The notes under the pieces are model-generated. The model ran no database searches, had not been told where the DNA came from, and worked only from the letters and a program-made list of their open reading frames with translations. This document shows, piece after piece, positions 1-4,963 of a stretch of 5,244 bases of DNA (its first letter is position 1; every line of letters starts with the position of its first letter). The stretch is from an uncultured Oscillospiraceae bacterium (lineage in GTDB: Bacteria > Bacillota > Clostridia > Oscillospirales > Acutalibacteraceae), in NCBI GenBank assembly GCA_900552285.1, contig URYV01000113.1, forward strand, positions 1-5,244, written 5' to 3'. The position numbers were made by a program, and so were the translations under genes.

Positions 1-1
1 A

Positions 2-1096
2 AAGTGCGGATCGGTTGCCTATGTGAGCCACCGGTTGGTCAATAACGACAAACGGCGCGAGACCTTCAAAAAAATTCTCCGCCGCCGCTATAACAGAGCA
101 AACGGCGAAATCGGTCAGCTGCTCGGATTCCCTCCCTGGTGGATGAAATATACAAAGGACTCGGGAACCGGCAGCGTCATAGCCACCGTTCTTGAGTGGG
201 ACTGTGTTTGTCTCGGTTCGGCGTTCAACCTTGCCAAGGAGGCCGACGCCGCTCATCCCTGCTCAATGCCCAACGCCAGCGCATACTGCAGCTATAAGAG
301 CCACATAAAGGAATATCATTGGCCCCGTCCCAAGGAAAGACTTAAATTCGACAAGAACACCAAGTATTTCACCATCTACGGCGGAGATTACGATTCGGCC
401 GCATGGCTGCGTATGCACGTTTGGAATTTCTTCTCGCACAAAAACGCAAGAGGAACGCTGCCCATAAACTGGGCCTTCAACCCCAATCTTTCCGAGCGCG
501 CACCCATGGTTTTCGATTATGTTTATGAAAACATGACCGACAACGATTTCTTCATTGCAGGCGATTCGGGCGCCGGTTACGTCATTCCCTACGGACTGAC
601 CGCCGCCTGCGACTATCGCGAAAATCCCCCTGCGATATTTGAATGGGCAAAGTATTCAAAGCCCTATTACGAGCGCTTTGATTATGACATTACCGGCTTT
701 ATAATCAACGGCAACGAGACCGTTACAAACGAAATTATGGCCGCCTTCAACGAGATTTCTCCCAAGGGCTCGTTCCATAATTCTCTTGCCCGCCCCATAA
801 CCGTTTATAACGGAACGCCCTATCTCCACCTTCAAAACGAGGTTTCGGGCAAGCCCGAGCGCATAGAAGCGAGCATTCCCGAAATGTATCGTTATATGAC
901 CGAGTTTATGGGTAAGTTTAATTTTGCCGGTTACCGCACCGTTTGCGATTCACCCGACCAGACCAAAGAGCTTGTCGAGCGTTTTATCGCCTATGCAAAG
1001 GAACACGACCCGAAATACGAGTATAAATACGTTGATATTCATACCTTCTTCGATCTTGTGCTTCAGTCGGGCCAGGGCGAAATTATAAACGAATAA
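2..1096 (+). CDS. GxGYxYP-type putative glycoside hydrolase, C-terminal part (5' partial)
   Basis: The reading frame is open to the left edge, so this is the last 364 residues of a longer protein. A GTG at 23 could start a 357-residue product, but it has no Shine-Dalgarno site before it and coding-like sequence (Lys-Cys-Gly-Ser-Val-Ala-Tyr) runs through it, so I treat it as internal. From memory of the family, the pattern matches the C-terminal domain of GxGYxYP putative glycoside hydrolases: GGDYDSAAWL (visible residues about 127-136), then RGTLPINWAFNPNL (150-163), then GDSGAGYVIP (187-196, bases 560-589). The name-giving motif here reads GAGYVIP, with Ile in place of the second Tyr. The family is thought to act on carbohydrates, but I know of no settled substrate. 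Whether the protein is exported cannot be judged because the N-terminus is missing. The gene ends in TAA just before a terminator shared with convergent luxS. The family call is good; the activity is uncertain. Confidence 0.66.
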   Translation, partial: KCGSVAYVSHRLVNNDKRRETFKKILRRRYNRANGEIGQLLGFPPWWMKYTKDSGTGSVIATVLEWDCVCLGSAFNLAKEADAAHPCSMPNASAYCSYKSHIKEYHWPRPKERLKFDKNTKYFTIYGGDYDSAAWLRMHVWNFFSHKNARGTLPINWAFNPNLSERAPMVFDYVYENMTDNDFFIAGDSGAGYVIPYGLTAACDYRENPPAIFEWAKYSKPYYERFDYDITGFIINGNETVTNEIMAAFNEISPKGSFHNSLARPITVYNGTPYLHLQNEVSGKPERIEASIPEMYRYMTEFMGKFNFAGYRTVCDSPDQTKELVERFIAYAKEHDPKYEYKYVDIHTFFDLVLQSGQGEIINE

Positions 1097-1098
1097 TA

Positions 1099-1139
1099 AA
1101 AAGGCTCTGCCTCGGAAAAACCGAAGCAGAGCTCTTTTA
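1099..1139. terminator. Bidirectional intrinsic terminator between the GxGYxYP gene and luxS
   Basis: GCTCTGC (1104-1110) pairs with GCAGAGC (1126-1132). After one C/A mismatch, TCGG (1112-1115) pairs with CCGA (1121-1124) around an AAAAA loop. The + strand side is followed by TCTTTTAA and the - strand side by TTTTTATTATT, so the hairpin can stop transcription from both sides. It lies between two convergent stop codons, and the luxS stop falls inside its T-rich tail. Confidence 0.88.
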
Positions 1140-1598
1140 ATATTCAAAGGACTTGTATTTTTCAAGGTCGGCAAGATATTTTTTCGCATAATACCGAGCC
1201 ATGGGAAGGTCGTGGTAAAGATAGTTTCCGCATTCCTCTTCCTTTGCTCCGGGAATTTCGCCTTCAAATTCCGCCGTAAATTCAAAGGCGGATTTGACAA
1301 TTTCCAAAACATCGCTCGGTTCAAGCTCACCGAACATAACAAGGTAAAAACCCGTTCGGCAGCCCATTGGGCCGAAATATATTACGTCGTCCGCCGCCTT
1401 TGAGTTGCGGAGATATGTGGCGCAAAGGTGCTCGATGGTGTGCATTGCGCCTCCGTCAAGGGCGGGTTCACGGTTGGGGTGGGTGAACCGTAAATCGAAG
1501 GTGGAGGTGGCCGTATCGCCCTTTGAATCCCGTCTTGAAAGATAAAGTCCGGGCAGCAGCTTTGTGTGGTCCACCTTAAAGCTTTCTATTTTATTCAT
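1137..1598 (-). CDS. luxS: S-ribosylhomocysteine lyase LuxS
   Basis: LuxS cleaves S-ribosylhomocysteine to homocysteine and 4,5-dihydroxy-2,3-pentanedione, the precursor of autoinducer-2, in the activated methyl cycle in the cytoplasm. The 153-residue length is typical of the family. The metal-binding HTIEH motif is at residues 53-57 (ligands His53 and His57, catalytic Glu56), the catalytic Cys80 lies in FGPMGCRTGFY, and the third metal ligand is Cys123 in EECGNY. All expected active-site residues are present. The ATG start at 1598 follows a strong Shine-Dalgarno AGGAAAGGA (1616-1608) about nine bases away. The gene stands alone: no pfs/mtnN or other methyl-cycle gene is beside it in this window. 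It is divergent from spoIIID across 82 bases, and I found no convincing sigma-A promoter for it there. Confidence 0.97.
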   Translation of the reverse strand: MNKIESFKVDHTKLLPGLYLSRRDSKGDTATSTFDLRFTHPNREPALDGGAMHTIEHLCATYLRNSKAADDVIYFGPMGCRTGFYLVMFGELEPSDVLEIVKSAFEFTAEFEGEIPGAKEEECGNYLYHDLPMARYYAKKYLADLEKYKSFEY

Positions 1599-1620
1599 TG
1601 TTTTCTGTCCTTTCCTGTGT

Positions 1621-1649
1621 GAATGTTATGTGTCTTTTCCGCATATACC
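1621..1649 (+). promoter_or_regulatory. Probable sigma-E promoter of spoIIID
   Basis: GAATGTT (1621-1627) matches the sigma-E -35 consensus KMATATT at 6 of 7 positions. It is followed after exactly 14 bases by CATATACC (1642-1649), which matches the -10 consensus CATACAHT at 6 of 8. The predicted transcript start near 1656 leaves a short leader to the TTG at 1681. In Bacillus subtilis, spoIIID is known to be transcribed by mother-cell sigma-E, so element and gene agree. This is a match by eye to a consensus from another genus. Confidence 0.6.
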
Positions 1650-1666
1650 TTAACAAAGACATTTTC

Positions 1667-1683
1667 AGGAGGAGAGTTCTTTG
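1667..1683 (+). promoter_or_regulatory. Strong ribosome binding site setting a TTG start
   Basis: AGGAGGAGAG (1667-1676) is close to a perfect anti-16S match. Its AGGAGG core ends eight bases before TTG at 1681. This spacing, together with the alignment of the protein N-terminus to SpoIIID, fixes TTG as the start; there is no ATG or GTG nearby in frame. Confidence 0.85.
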
Positions 1684-1941
1684 AAAGGTACAGTCGACCG
1701 ACGGACGGTTATTTTGGGAGAATATATTGTGGAGAACAAGGCCACGGTCAGAGACGCGGCCAAAAGCTTCGGAATTTCAAAATCCACGGTACATAAGGAT
1801 GTCTCAAAGCGGCTTAAATCCATAGACCCGAAGCTTTATACCGAGGTCAAATCGGTGCTTGATGTCAACAAGGCGCAGCGCCACATAAGAGGCGGTCTTG
1901 CTACAAGGGAAAAGTATTTAAAACTGCAGGGGAAAAAATAA
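1681..1941 (+). CDS. spoIIID: Stage III sporulation transcriptional regulator SpoIIID
   Basis: SpoIIID is a small DNA-binding protein that activates and represses many sigma-E-dependent genes in the mother cell and prepares the switch to sigma-K. This 86-residue product is slightly shorter than the roughly 93-residue B. subtilis protein and aligns along its whole length. The family pattern is visible in RRTVILGEYIVENKATVRDAAK, the helix-turn-helix recognition segment FGISKSTVHKDVSKRL (about residues 30-45), and the C-terminal basic region QRHIRGGLATREKYL (about 66-80). The start is TTG with a near-perfect Shine-Dalgarno site. Upstream is a sigma-E-like promoter, which fits sporulation-specific expression. 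The gene is monocistronic, divergent from luxS and convergent with the carboxypeptidase gene. Only the acidic extreme C-terminus of the B. subtilis protein is missing. Confidence 0.97.
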   Translation: MKGTVDRRTVILGEYIVENKATVRDAAKSFGISKSTVHKDVSKRLKSIDPKLYTEVKSVLDVNKAQRHIRGGLATREKYLKLQGKK

Positions 1942-1944
1942 TCC

Positions 1945-1976
1945 AAGGGGCGCGGAATTTTCCGTGCCCTTTATTT
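1945..1976. terminator. Intrinsic terminator of spoIIID, shared with the convergent carboxypeptidase gene
   Basis: GGGCGCGGA (1948-1956) pairs with TCCGTGCCC (1961-1969), with one G-U wobble and a four-base loop. AA/TT extends the base of the stem, and TTTATTT follows on the + strand. The hairpin begins four bases after the spoIIID stop. The stop codon of the - strand carboxypeptidase (1973-1971) lies in the base of the hairpin. On the - strand the tail is TTGGATTATTTTTT, so it may also work in that direction, less ideally. Confidence 0.82.
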
Positions 1977-3293
1977 CTTCCGCATTTTGGAGTTGAAAAG
2001 ACGGCGCCTTCTGCGGGTGTCGTGAATGCTGAAAACCGTCAGCGCGGCAATAACTATGATTACAACGGCCACCGCCGTCAGAAAAATTTTGGATGTGAAT
2101 ATGGTCTTGAGAATGTCTAAAAAGGAAAGCCATCCGCTTCTGTTGCAGGGCTCGGCCGCCACAAGCTCAACCTGACCGATTTCCTCTCCGGCGCAGAGCA
2201 CCGAGGCATATCCCAGCACCTGCCCTTGGTCGACGGGGGCGGTGACCGCGTCGGAGTCAAGATGCGGCTCTATTATAATCGAATCCTTTGAGCCGGAGGG
2301 AATCATGGCGTAAAAATCTTCTTTCGGCAGAGCCAGCACATGGTCGGTCTCGCTGCACAGCCTGACCTTAACCTCGGCCACCGGGTCGGAAGCCGTAACG
2401 GTGCAGGAGTAGGTCAGATTTGTAAATGCCCAGCGCAGCAACGCGTCGGTGTCGTCGAATTCATAATGATGCTCGTTTCCGTTTTCGTCCTTTGTTTTAC
2501 AGCCCATGACCACCCCGATATATTCGGCGCCGTCCTTTTCGGCATATGAAACTAGACAGCGTCCCGCCTTTTCGGTGTAGCCGGTTTTAAGTCCCTTGAC
2601 TCTTTTATAGTAGTAAGGGGAGGTGGTTTCCATCATGTAGTTGGTGGTGAAAATCTTTCTTACGTCGCTCATGTTGGTGGCGGGAATTTCATAATAGGTT
2701 TTGGAGCAAATTTCGGCCAGCATGGAATTTTTGAGGACCTCTTTGCCGAGGATGACAAGGTCTCTTGCCGTTGTGTAAAGCCCGTCCTGGGCAAGGCCGT
2801 GGGCATTTGTATAGTGGGTTCCCGTCATGCCGAGAGCCGCCGCCTTTTGGTTCATAAGCTCGACGAATTTTTCGGTGCTTCCCGAGACGTGAACCGCAAG
2901 CACGTTTGCCGCGTCGCAGGCCGAGGGAATGAGCAGGGCATAGAGCAGGTCGCGGGTAGAAATCTGCTCGCCCGCCTTGATGTTAATGACCGATGCGCCG
3001 AGTCCGGTAAAATCGCTTTCCACCGTTGAATAGGCGGTCACGGGCAGGTCGAAATTGGTGACGTGCTCCGACACGATAAGCGCCGTCATGAGCTTGGTGG
3101 TGGAGGCCGGCTCCATTTGCTTGTCGGCGTCTTTTTCATAAACCACCGTGTCGGTTTCGACATTATAAAGTATCGCCGACTGCGCCTCGACCTCGGTGCC
3201 CGCGGGGAGGGTATAGGCCGACGCATAAATCGGACAAAAACAGGTGAAAATCACCGCAAATGCTAAAATTAAAGAAAAAGTGTATTTTTTCAT
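1971..3293 (-). CDS. D-alanyl-D-alanine carboxypeptidase (PBP5/DacF-like, peptidase family S11)
   Basis: This low-molecular-mass penicillin-binding protein removes the terminal D-Ala from peptidoglycan pentapeptides outside the cell. The 440 residues comprise a signal peptide (1-26, likely cleaved after Ala-Ser-Ala), the S11 catalytic domain (about 35-295), a beta-rich C-terminal domain (about 297-382), one membrane segment (about 403-423) and a basic tail rich in Arg. Catalytic motifs are Ser64-Thr-Thr-Lys67 (SxxK) and Lys236-Thr-Gly238 (KTG). The SxN triad reads Ser124-Ala-Cys126, with Cys where Asn is usual. A real transmembrane helix replaces the short amphipathic anchor of classic PBP5. 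The ATG at 3293 follows AGGA (3305-3302) by eight bases. The protein resembles DacF and related sporulation or vegetative carboxypeptidases, but I cannot assign a specific paralogue. The gene is divergent from the metallophosphoesterase and probably monocistronic. Confidence 0.93.
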   Translation of the reverse strand: MKKYTFSLILAFAVIFTCFCPIYASAYTLPAGTEVEAQSAILYNVETDTVVYEKDADKQMEPASTTKLMTALIVSEHVTNFDLPVTAYSTVESDFTGLGASVINIKAGEQISTRDLLYALLIPSACDAANVLAVHVSGSTEKFVELMNQKAAALGMTGTHYTNAHGLAQDGLYTTARDLVILGKEVLKNSMLAEICSKTYYEIPATNMSDVRKIFTTNYMMETTSPYYYKRVKGLKTGYTEKAGRCLVSYAEKDGAEYIGVVMGCKTKDENGNEHHYEFDDTDALLRWAFTNLTYSCTVTASDPVAEVKVRLCSETDHVLALPKEDFYAMIPSGSKDSIIIEPHLDSDAVTAPVDQGQVLGYASVLCAGEEIGQVELVAAEPCNRSGWLSFLDILKTIFTSKIFLTAVAVVIIVIAALTVFSIHDTRRRRRLFNSKMRKK

Positions 3294-3314
3294 AGAAATA
3301 TTCCTTTAAATATG

Positions 3315-3344
3315 TTATCATAATAAATGTAATTTTATTATAAC
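3315..3344 (+). promoter_or_regulatory. Possible sigma-A promoter of the metallophosphoesterase gene
   Basis: TTATCA (3315-3320) is followed after 18 bases by TATAAC (3339-3344), matching -35 and -10 consensus at 4 of 6 and 5 of 6. The predicted leader is about 44 bases. Its -10 box overlaps the -10 box of the divergent carboxypeptidase promoter. The AT-rich context keeps confidence low. Confidence 0.35.
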
Positions 3345-3345
3345 A
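3337..3345 (-). promoter_or_regulatory. Probable sigma-A promoter of the carboxypeptidase gene (extended -10)
   Basis: On the - strand TGTTATAAT (3345-3337) is a perfect extended -10 element: TG, one base, then TATAAT. Seventeen bases upstream the -35 is weak (TTTTAT), as is common with an extended -10. The predicted start near 3330 gives a leader of about 37 bases before the ATG at 3293. The surrounding sequence is very AT-rich, so chance matches are likely, but this one is well placed. Confidence 0.5.
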
Positions 3346-3394
3346 GATTAAACCTTTAAATAAAAGATTTTTTTCAAAAAATGCAGGTGATTTT

Positions 3395-4084
3395 ATGATA
3401 TATGTAACCGGTGATCTTCACGGCGAGGAGGAACGTCTCTATTCCCGCAGCATGAAAAAGCTTCGGGAGGGCGATACTCTTATTGTCTGCGGCGACTTCG
3501 GATTTGTGTGGGACGGAAGCGGCAGAGAAAAGAAAATCCTTGATTTTCTCGGGAGCCGCAAATACAACGTCTGTTTTATCGACGGCACCCACGAGAATTT
3601 CGACCTGCTTGACAAATACCGCATGACGGTGTGGAACGGCGGAAAGGTTCACCGAGTGTCGGGAAATCTTTTCCACATGATGAGAGGACAGATTTTCACC
3701 ATAGAGGGCTTCAGAATTTTCACCTTCGGCGGCGGAGAAAGCGTCGACCGCGAAATGCGTACCGAGCACATCTCCTGGTGGAAGGAGGAAATGCCATCTC
3801 CCTCCGAGCTTGAGGAAGGGGCCAAGGCAATTGACGAGGTCGGCTGCGAGGTTGACTATATTATAACGCATGAGCCTCCCTCAATCGTAAAAAGCACCAT
3901 GCTGCTCCGTTCGGGAGACACCGAAAACGTAAATAAACTGAACGGATATTTCGAGCAGCTCAACAGGGTCTGCAAATTCCGCCATTGGTATTTCGGAAGT
4001 ATGCATGAGGACAGGGTTATCACAAATGTGCATACCGCCGTTTTTGAGGACGTAATTCCCATAAATTCCGATATGTCCTTTTAA
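3395..4084 (+). CDS. Calcineurin-like metallophosphoesterase family protein
   Basis: The 229 residues form a compact calcineurin-fold phosphoesterase, a family of metal-dependent phosphomonoesterases, phosphodiesterases and nucleases; the substrate here is unknown. The motifs run in the expected order: GDLHG (6-10, Asp7 and His9), GDFGFVW (33-39, Asp34), GTHEN (64-68), ITHEPP (157-162, His159) and FGSMHED (200-206, His204). In relatives as I recall them the third and fifth motifs are GNHE and GHxH. Here Thr65 replaces the Asn and Ser202 replaces the first His, so two ligands of the second metal are missing while the first site (Asp7, His9, Asp34, His204) is intact. There is no signal peptide or membrane segment, so the protein is probably cytoplasmic. 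The ATG at 3395 follows AGGTGAT (3385-3391). The gene is followed within 11 bases by the queT leader RNA and has no terminator of its own, so read-through into queT is likely. Confidence 0.88.
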   Translation: MIYVTGDLHGEEERLYSRSMKKLREGDTLIVCGDFGFVWDGSGREKKILDFLGSRKYNVCFIDGTHENFDLLDKYRMTVWNGGKVHRVSGNLFHMMRGQIFTIEGFRIFTFGGGESVDREMRTEHISWWKEEMPSPSELEEGAKAIDEVGCEVDYIITHEPPSIVKSTMLLRSGDTENVNKLNGYFEQLNRVCKFRHWYFGSMHEDRVITNVHTAVFEDVIPINSDMSF

Positions 4085-4094
4085 GATGTTAAAA

Positions 4095-4137
4095 ACGTCA
4101 GTTCGAAACCATCCTGACGTAAAATAAAACTATGGAG
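4095..4137 (+). ncRNA. Putative preQ1-I-like riboswitch (translational) in the queT leader
   Basis: ACGTCAG (4095-4101) pairs perfectly with CTGACGT (4114-4120) to form stem P1, closing a 12-base loop (4102-4113) that starts UUC and ends with C. An A-rich tail, AAAATAAAACTA (4121-4132), follows. This matches the preQ1 class I layout: a short hairpin, an unpaired C just before the 3' arm (C4113, the ligand-pairing position) after a G-U step on the 5' arm (G4101, U4102), then an A-rich strand ending ACUA. Loop bases CCAU (4109-4112) can pair with AUGG (4132-4135), giving an H-type pseudoknot that buries the start of the Shine-Dalgarno GGAG (4134-4137). That predicts shut-off of queT translation when preQ1 binds. 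The downstream gene imports queuosine precursors, which supports the call. The P2 pairing differs from the B. subtilis queC example (UAG with CUA), so the subtype is unsettled. Confidence 0.66.
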
Positions 4138-4145
4138 TGAAAAAA

Positions 4146-4670
4146 ATGAACAGGAATGTCAAAAAAATCGTGCTGTCGGGGCTCATAGCCGCCATGTATG
4201 TGGTGCTGACCCTGCTGCAAAACGCGCTGCTGCCGGGGACAACCTCGGCCGCCGTGCAATTCCGAGCAAGCGAAGCCCTGTGCGTGCTTGCCCTTTTTAC
4301 GCCGGCCGCCGTTCCGGGGCTGACAGTCGGCTGCATCATAAGCAATATTTTTGCGGGGCTCGGGGCAATCGACTTGATTGTCGGTCCGCTCGCCTCTTTC
4401 CTTGCGACTCTTTTTATGTATTTGCTGAGAAAAAAGAGGGCGGCGAGGCTGCCGATTATATCTCTTGCTTGTCCGGCCCTTTTTAACGGACTTTTGGTCG
4501 GAGCCGAAATAGGTTTGTTTTTTTCGGAGGGACAAGCCTTTTTTGCCGTTTTTTGGACCAACGCCGGTCTTGTGGCGCTGGGCGAGCTTGCGGTTTTGTT
4601 CACGCTCGGTATCGCGCTTTTTGTCGCGATAGAAAAAAATCAACGGCTTAAAAGCCTGATTTGCCTATAA
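4146..4670 (+). CDS. queT: Queuosine precursor ECF transporter S-component QueT
   Basis: QueT is the substrate-binding membrane subunit of an energy-coupling factor transporter for queuosine precursors; it needs the shared EcfA/EcfA'/EcfT module, which is not in this window. The 174-residue protein is almost wholly hydrophobic, with about five or six membrane segments (roughly 8-28, 43-73 as one or two, 76-94, 103-122, 136-162). Family hallmarks are VQFRASEAL (37-45), PGLTVGCIISNIFAGLG (57-73), a central GPLASFLATL (80-89) and a late LGELAV (145-150). Two starts are possible: GTG at 4137 or ATG at 4146. I chose ATG because GGAG (4134-4137) lies eight bases before it, whereas the GTG overlaps that Shine-Dalgarno site. 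Expression is probably controlled by the preQ1-like leader RNA just upstream. I see no clear promoter between 4084 and 4095, so transcription may come from the metallophosphoesterase promoter. Confidence 0.92.
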   Translation: MNRNVKKIVLSGLIAAMYVVLTLLQNALLPGTTSAAVQFRASEALCVLALFTPAAVPGLTVGCIISNIFAGLGAIDLIVGPLASFLATLFMYLLRKKRAARLPIISLACPALFNGLLVGAEIGLFFSEGQAFFAVFWTNAGLVALGELAVLFTLGIALFVAIEKNQRLKSLICL

Positions 4671-4683
4671 CATAAAGTTTAAG

Positions 4684-4719
4684 CGGAGCTTTCGGGATGG
4701 TTCGAAAGTTCCGTTTTTT
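4684..4719 (+). terminator. Strong intrinsic terminator after queT
   Basis: CGGAGCTTTCG (4684-4694) pairs with CGAAAGTTCCG (4703-4713) in an 11-bp stem with one G-U wobble. The eight-base loop is followed directly by six T residues (4714-4719). It insulates queT from the rRNA operon. Confidence 0.93.
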
Positions 4720-4736
4720 AATATAACTACCACAGG

Positions 4737-4765
4737 TTGTGTCGAACATCGGCCATAAGACACAA
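4737..4765. repeat. Perfect 7-bp inverted repeat upstream of the rRNA promoters
   Basis: TTGTGTC (4737-4743) and GACACAA (4759-4765) are perfect inverted repeats separated by 15 bases. They lie between the queT terminator and the A-tract region of the first rRNA promoter, ending 46 bases before its -35 box. No T-run follows on either strand, so it is not an intrinsic terminator. It could be a protein-binding site; I cannot name a regulator. Confidence 0.5.
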
Positions 4766-4768
4766 TTC

Positions 4769-4807
4769 AAAAATAAATCCGAAAAAACTTCAAAAAAAGT
4801 GAAAAAA
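4769..4807 (+). promoter_or_regulatory. Phased A-tracts / UP-element-like region of rRNA promoter P1
   Basis: Four A-runs of five to seven bases (4769-4773, 4782-4787, 4792-4798, 4802-4807) have centres about 10 to 13 bases apart, close to one helical turn. They end four bases before the -35 box of P1. Such A-tracts are known to bend DNA and to contact the RNA polymerase alpha C-terminal domains at rRNA promoters. The role here is inferred from position. Confidence 0.65.
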
Positions 4808-4811
4808 GGGG

Positions 4812-4840
4812 TTGACAAGAGGGGCTAAATTTGGTATTAT
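4812..4840 (+). promoter_or_regulatory. rRNA operon promoter P1 (sigma-A)
   Basis: A perfect -35 TTGACA (4812-4817) is followed after 17 bases by TATTAT (4835-4840), 5 of 6 to consensus and preceded by an extended TGG. Transcription should start near 4847. The roughly 110 bases from this start to P2 are purine-rich and contain a small hairpin, CTTC-GGGA-GAAG (4893-4904), present only in P1 transcripts. Confidence 0.9.
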
Positions 4841-4927
4841 ATCGGGGCACTCGGCGAGAGACACAAGAGAGCGAAACAAACAGAAGAGACGACTTCGGGA
4901 GAAGCGAAAAAAGTTTGAAAAAACCTC

Positions 4928-4956
4928 TTGACAAACAGCCGACAGCGTGGTATAAT
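4928..4956 (+). promoter_or_regulatory. rRNA operon promoter P2 (sigma-A)
   Basis: TTGACA (4928-4933) and TATAAT (4951-4956) are both perfect consensus boxes at the ideal 17-base spacing, with an extended TGG before the -10. A-runs lie just upstream (4907-4912 and 4918-4923). The predicted start is near 4963, some 220 bases before 16S. Two tandem strong promoters are usual for Firmicutes rRNA operons. Confidence 0.95.
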
Positions 4957-4963
4957 AAGCTTC

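Noticed and set aside
23..25. GTG at 23 as the true start of the first gene
   Set aside because: There is no Shine-Dalgarno site before it, the frame is open to the window edge, and a protein starting here would lack the usual N-terminal domain of the family.
950..1342. 130-codon - strand frame overlapping luxS and the end of the GxGYxYP gene
   Set aside because: It overlaps two well-supported genes and crosses their shared terminator. The product has no recognisable features.
1617..1665. A sigma-A promoter for luxS on the - strand
   Set aside because: Weak -10-like matches (CATAAC, TATATG) have no acceptable -35 at 16-18 bases.
3374..3871. 165-codon - strand frame opposite the metallophosphoesterase
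   Set aside because: It mirrors the codon structure of the + strand gene and runs through its start and promoter region. It has no family resemblance.
4045..4075. A promoter for queT inside the 3' end of the metallophosphoesterase gene (TTGAGG with GATATG)
   Set aside because: The -10 match is poor and the spacing is outside the normal range.
4095..4120. The ACGTCAG/CTGACGT hairpin as a + strand terminator of the metallophosphoesterase gene
   Set aside because: It is followed by AAAATAAAAC, not a T-run. Its position and pseudoknot with the queT ribosome site fit a riboswitch better.
4098..4643. Long open frames on the - strand opposite queT (181 and 157 codons)
   Set aside because: Both lie antisense to a convincing membrane-transporter gene. 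Their products are low-complexity, basic or Ser/Thr/Pro-rich with no recognisable motif, and neither has a good ribosome binding site.
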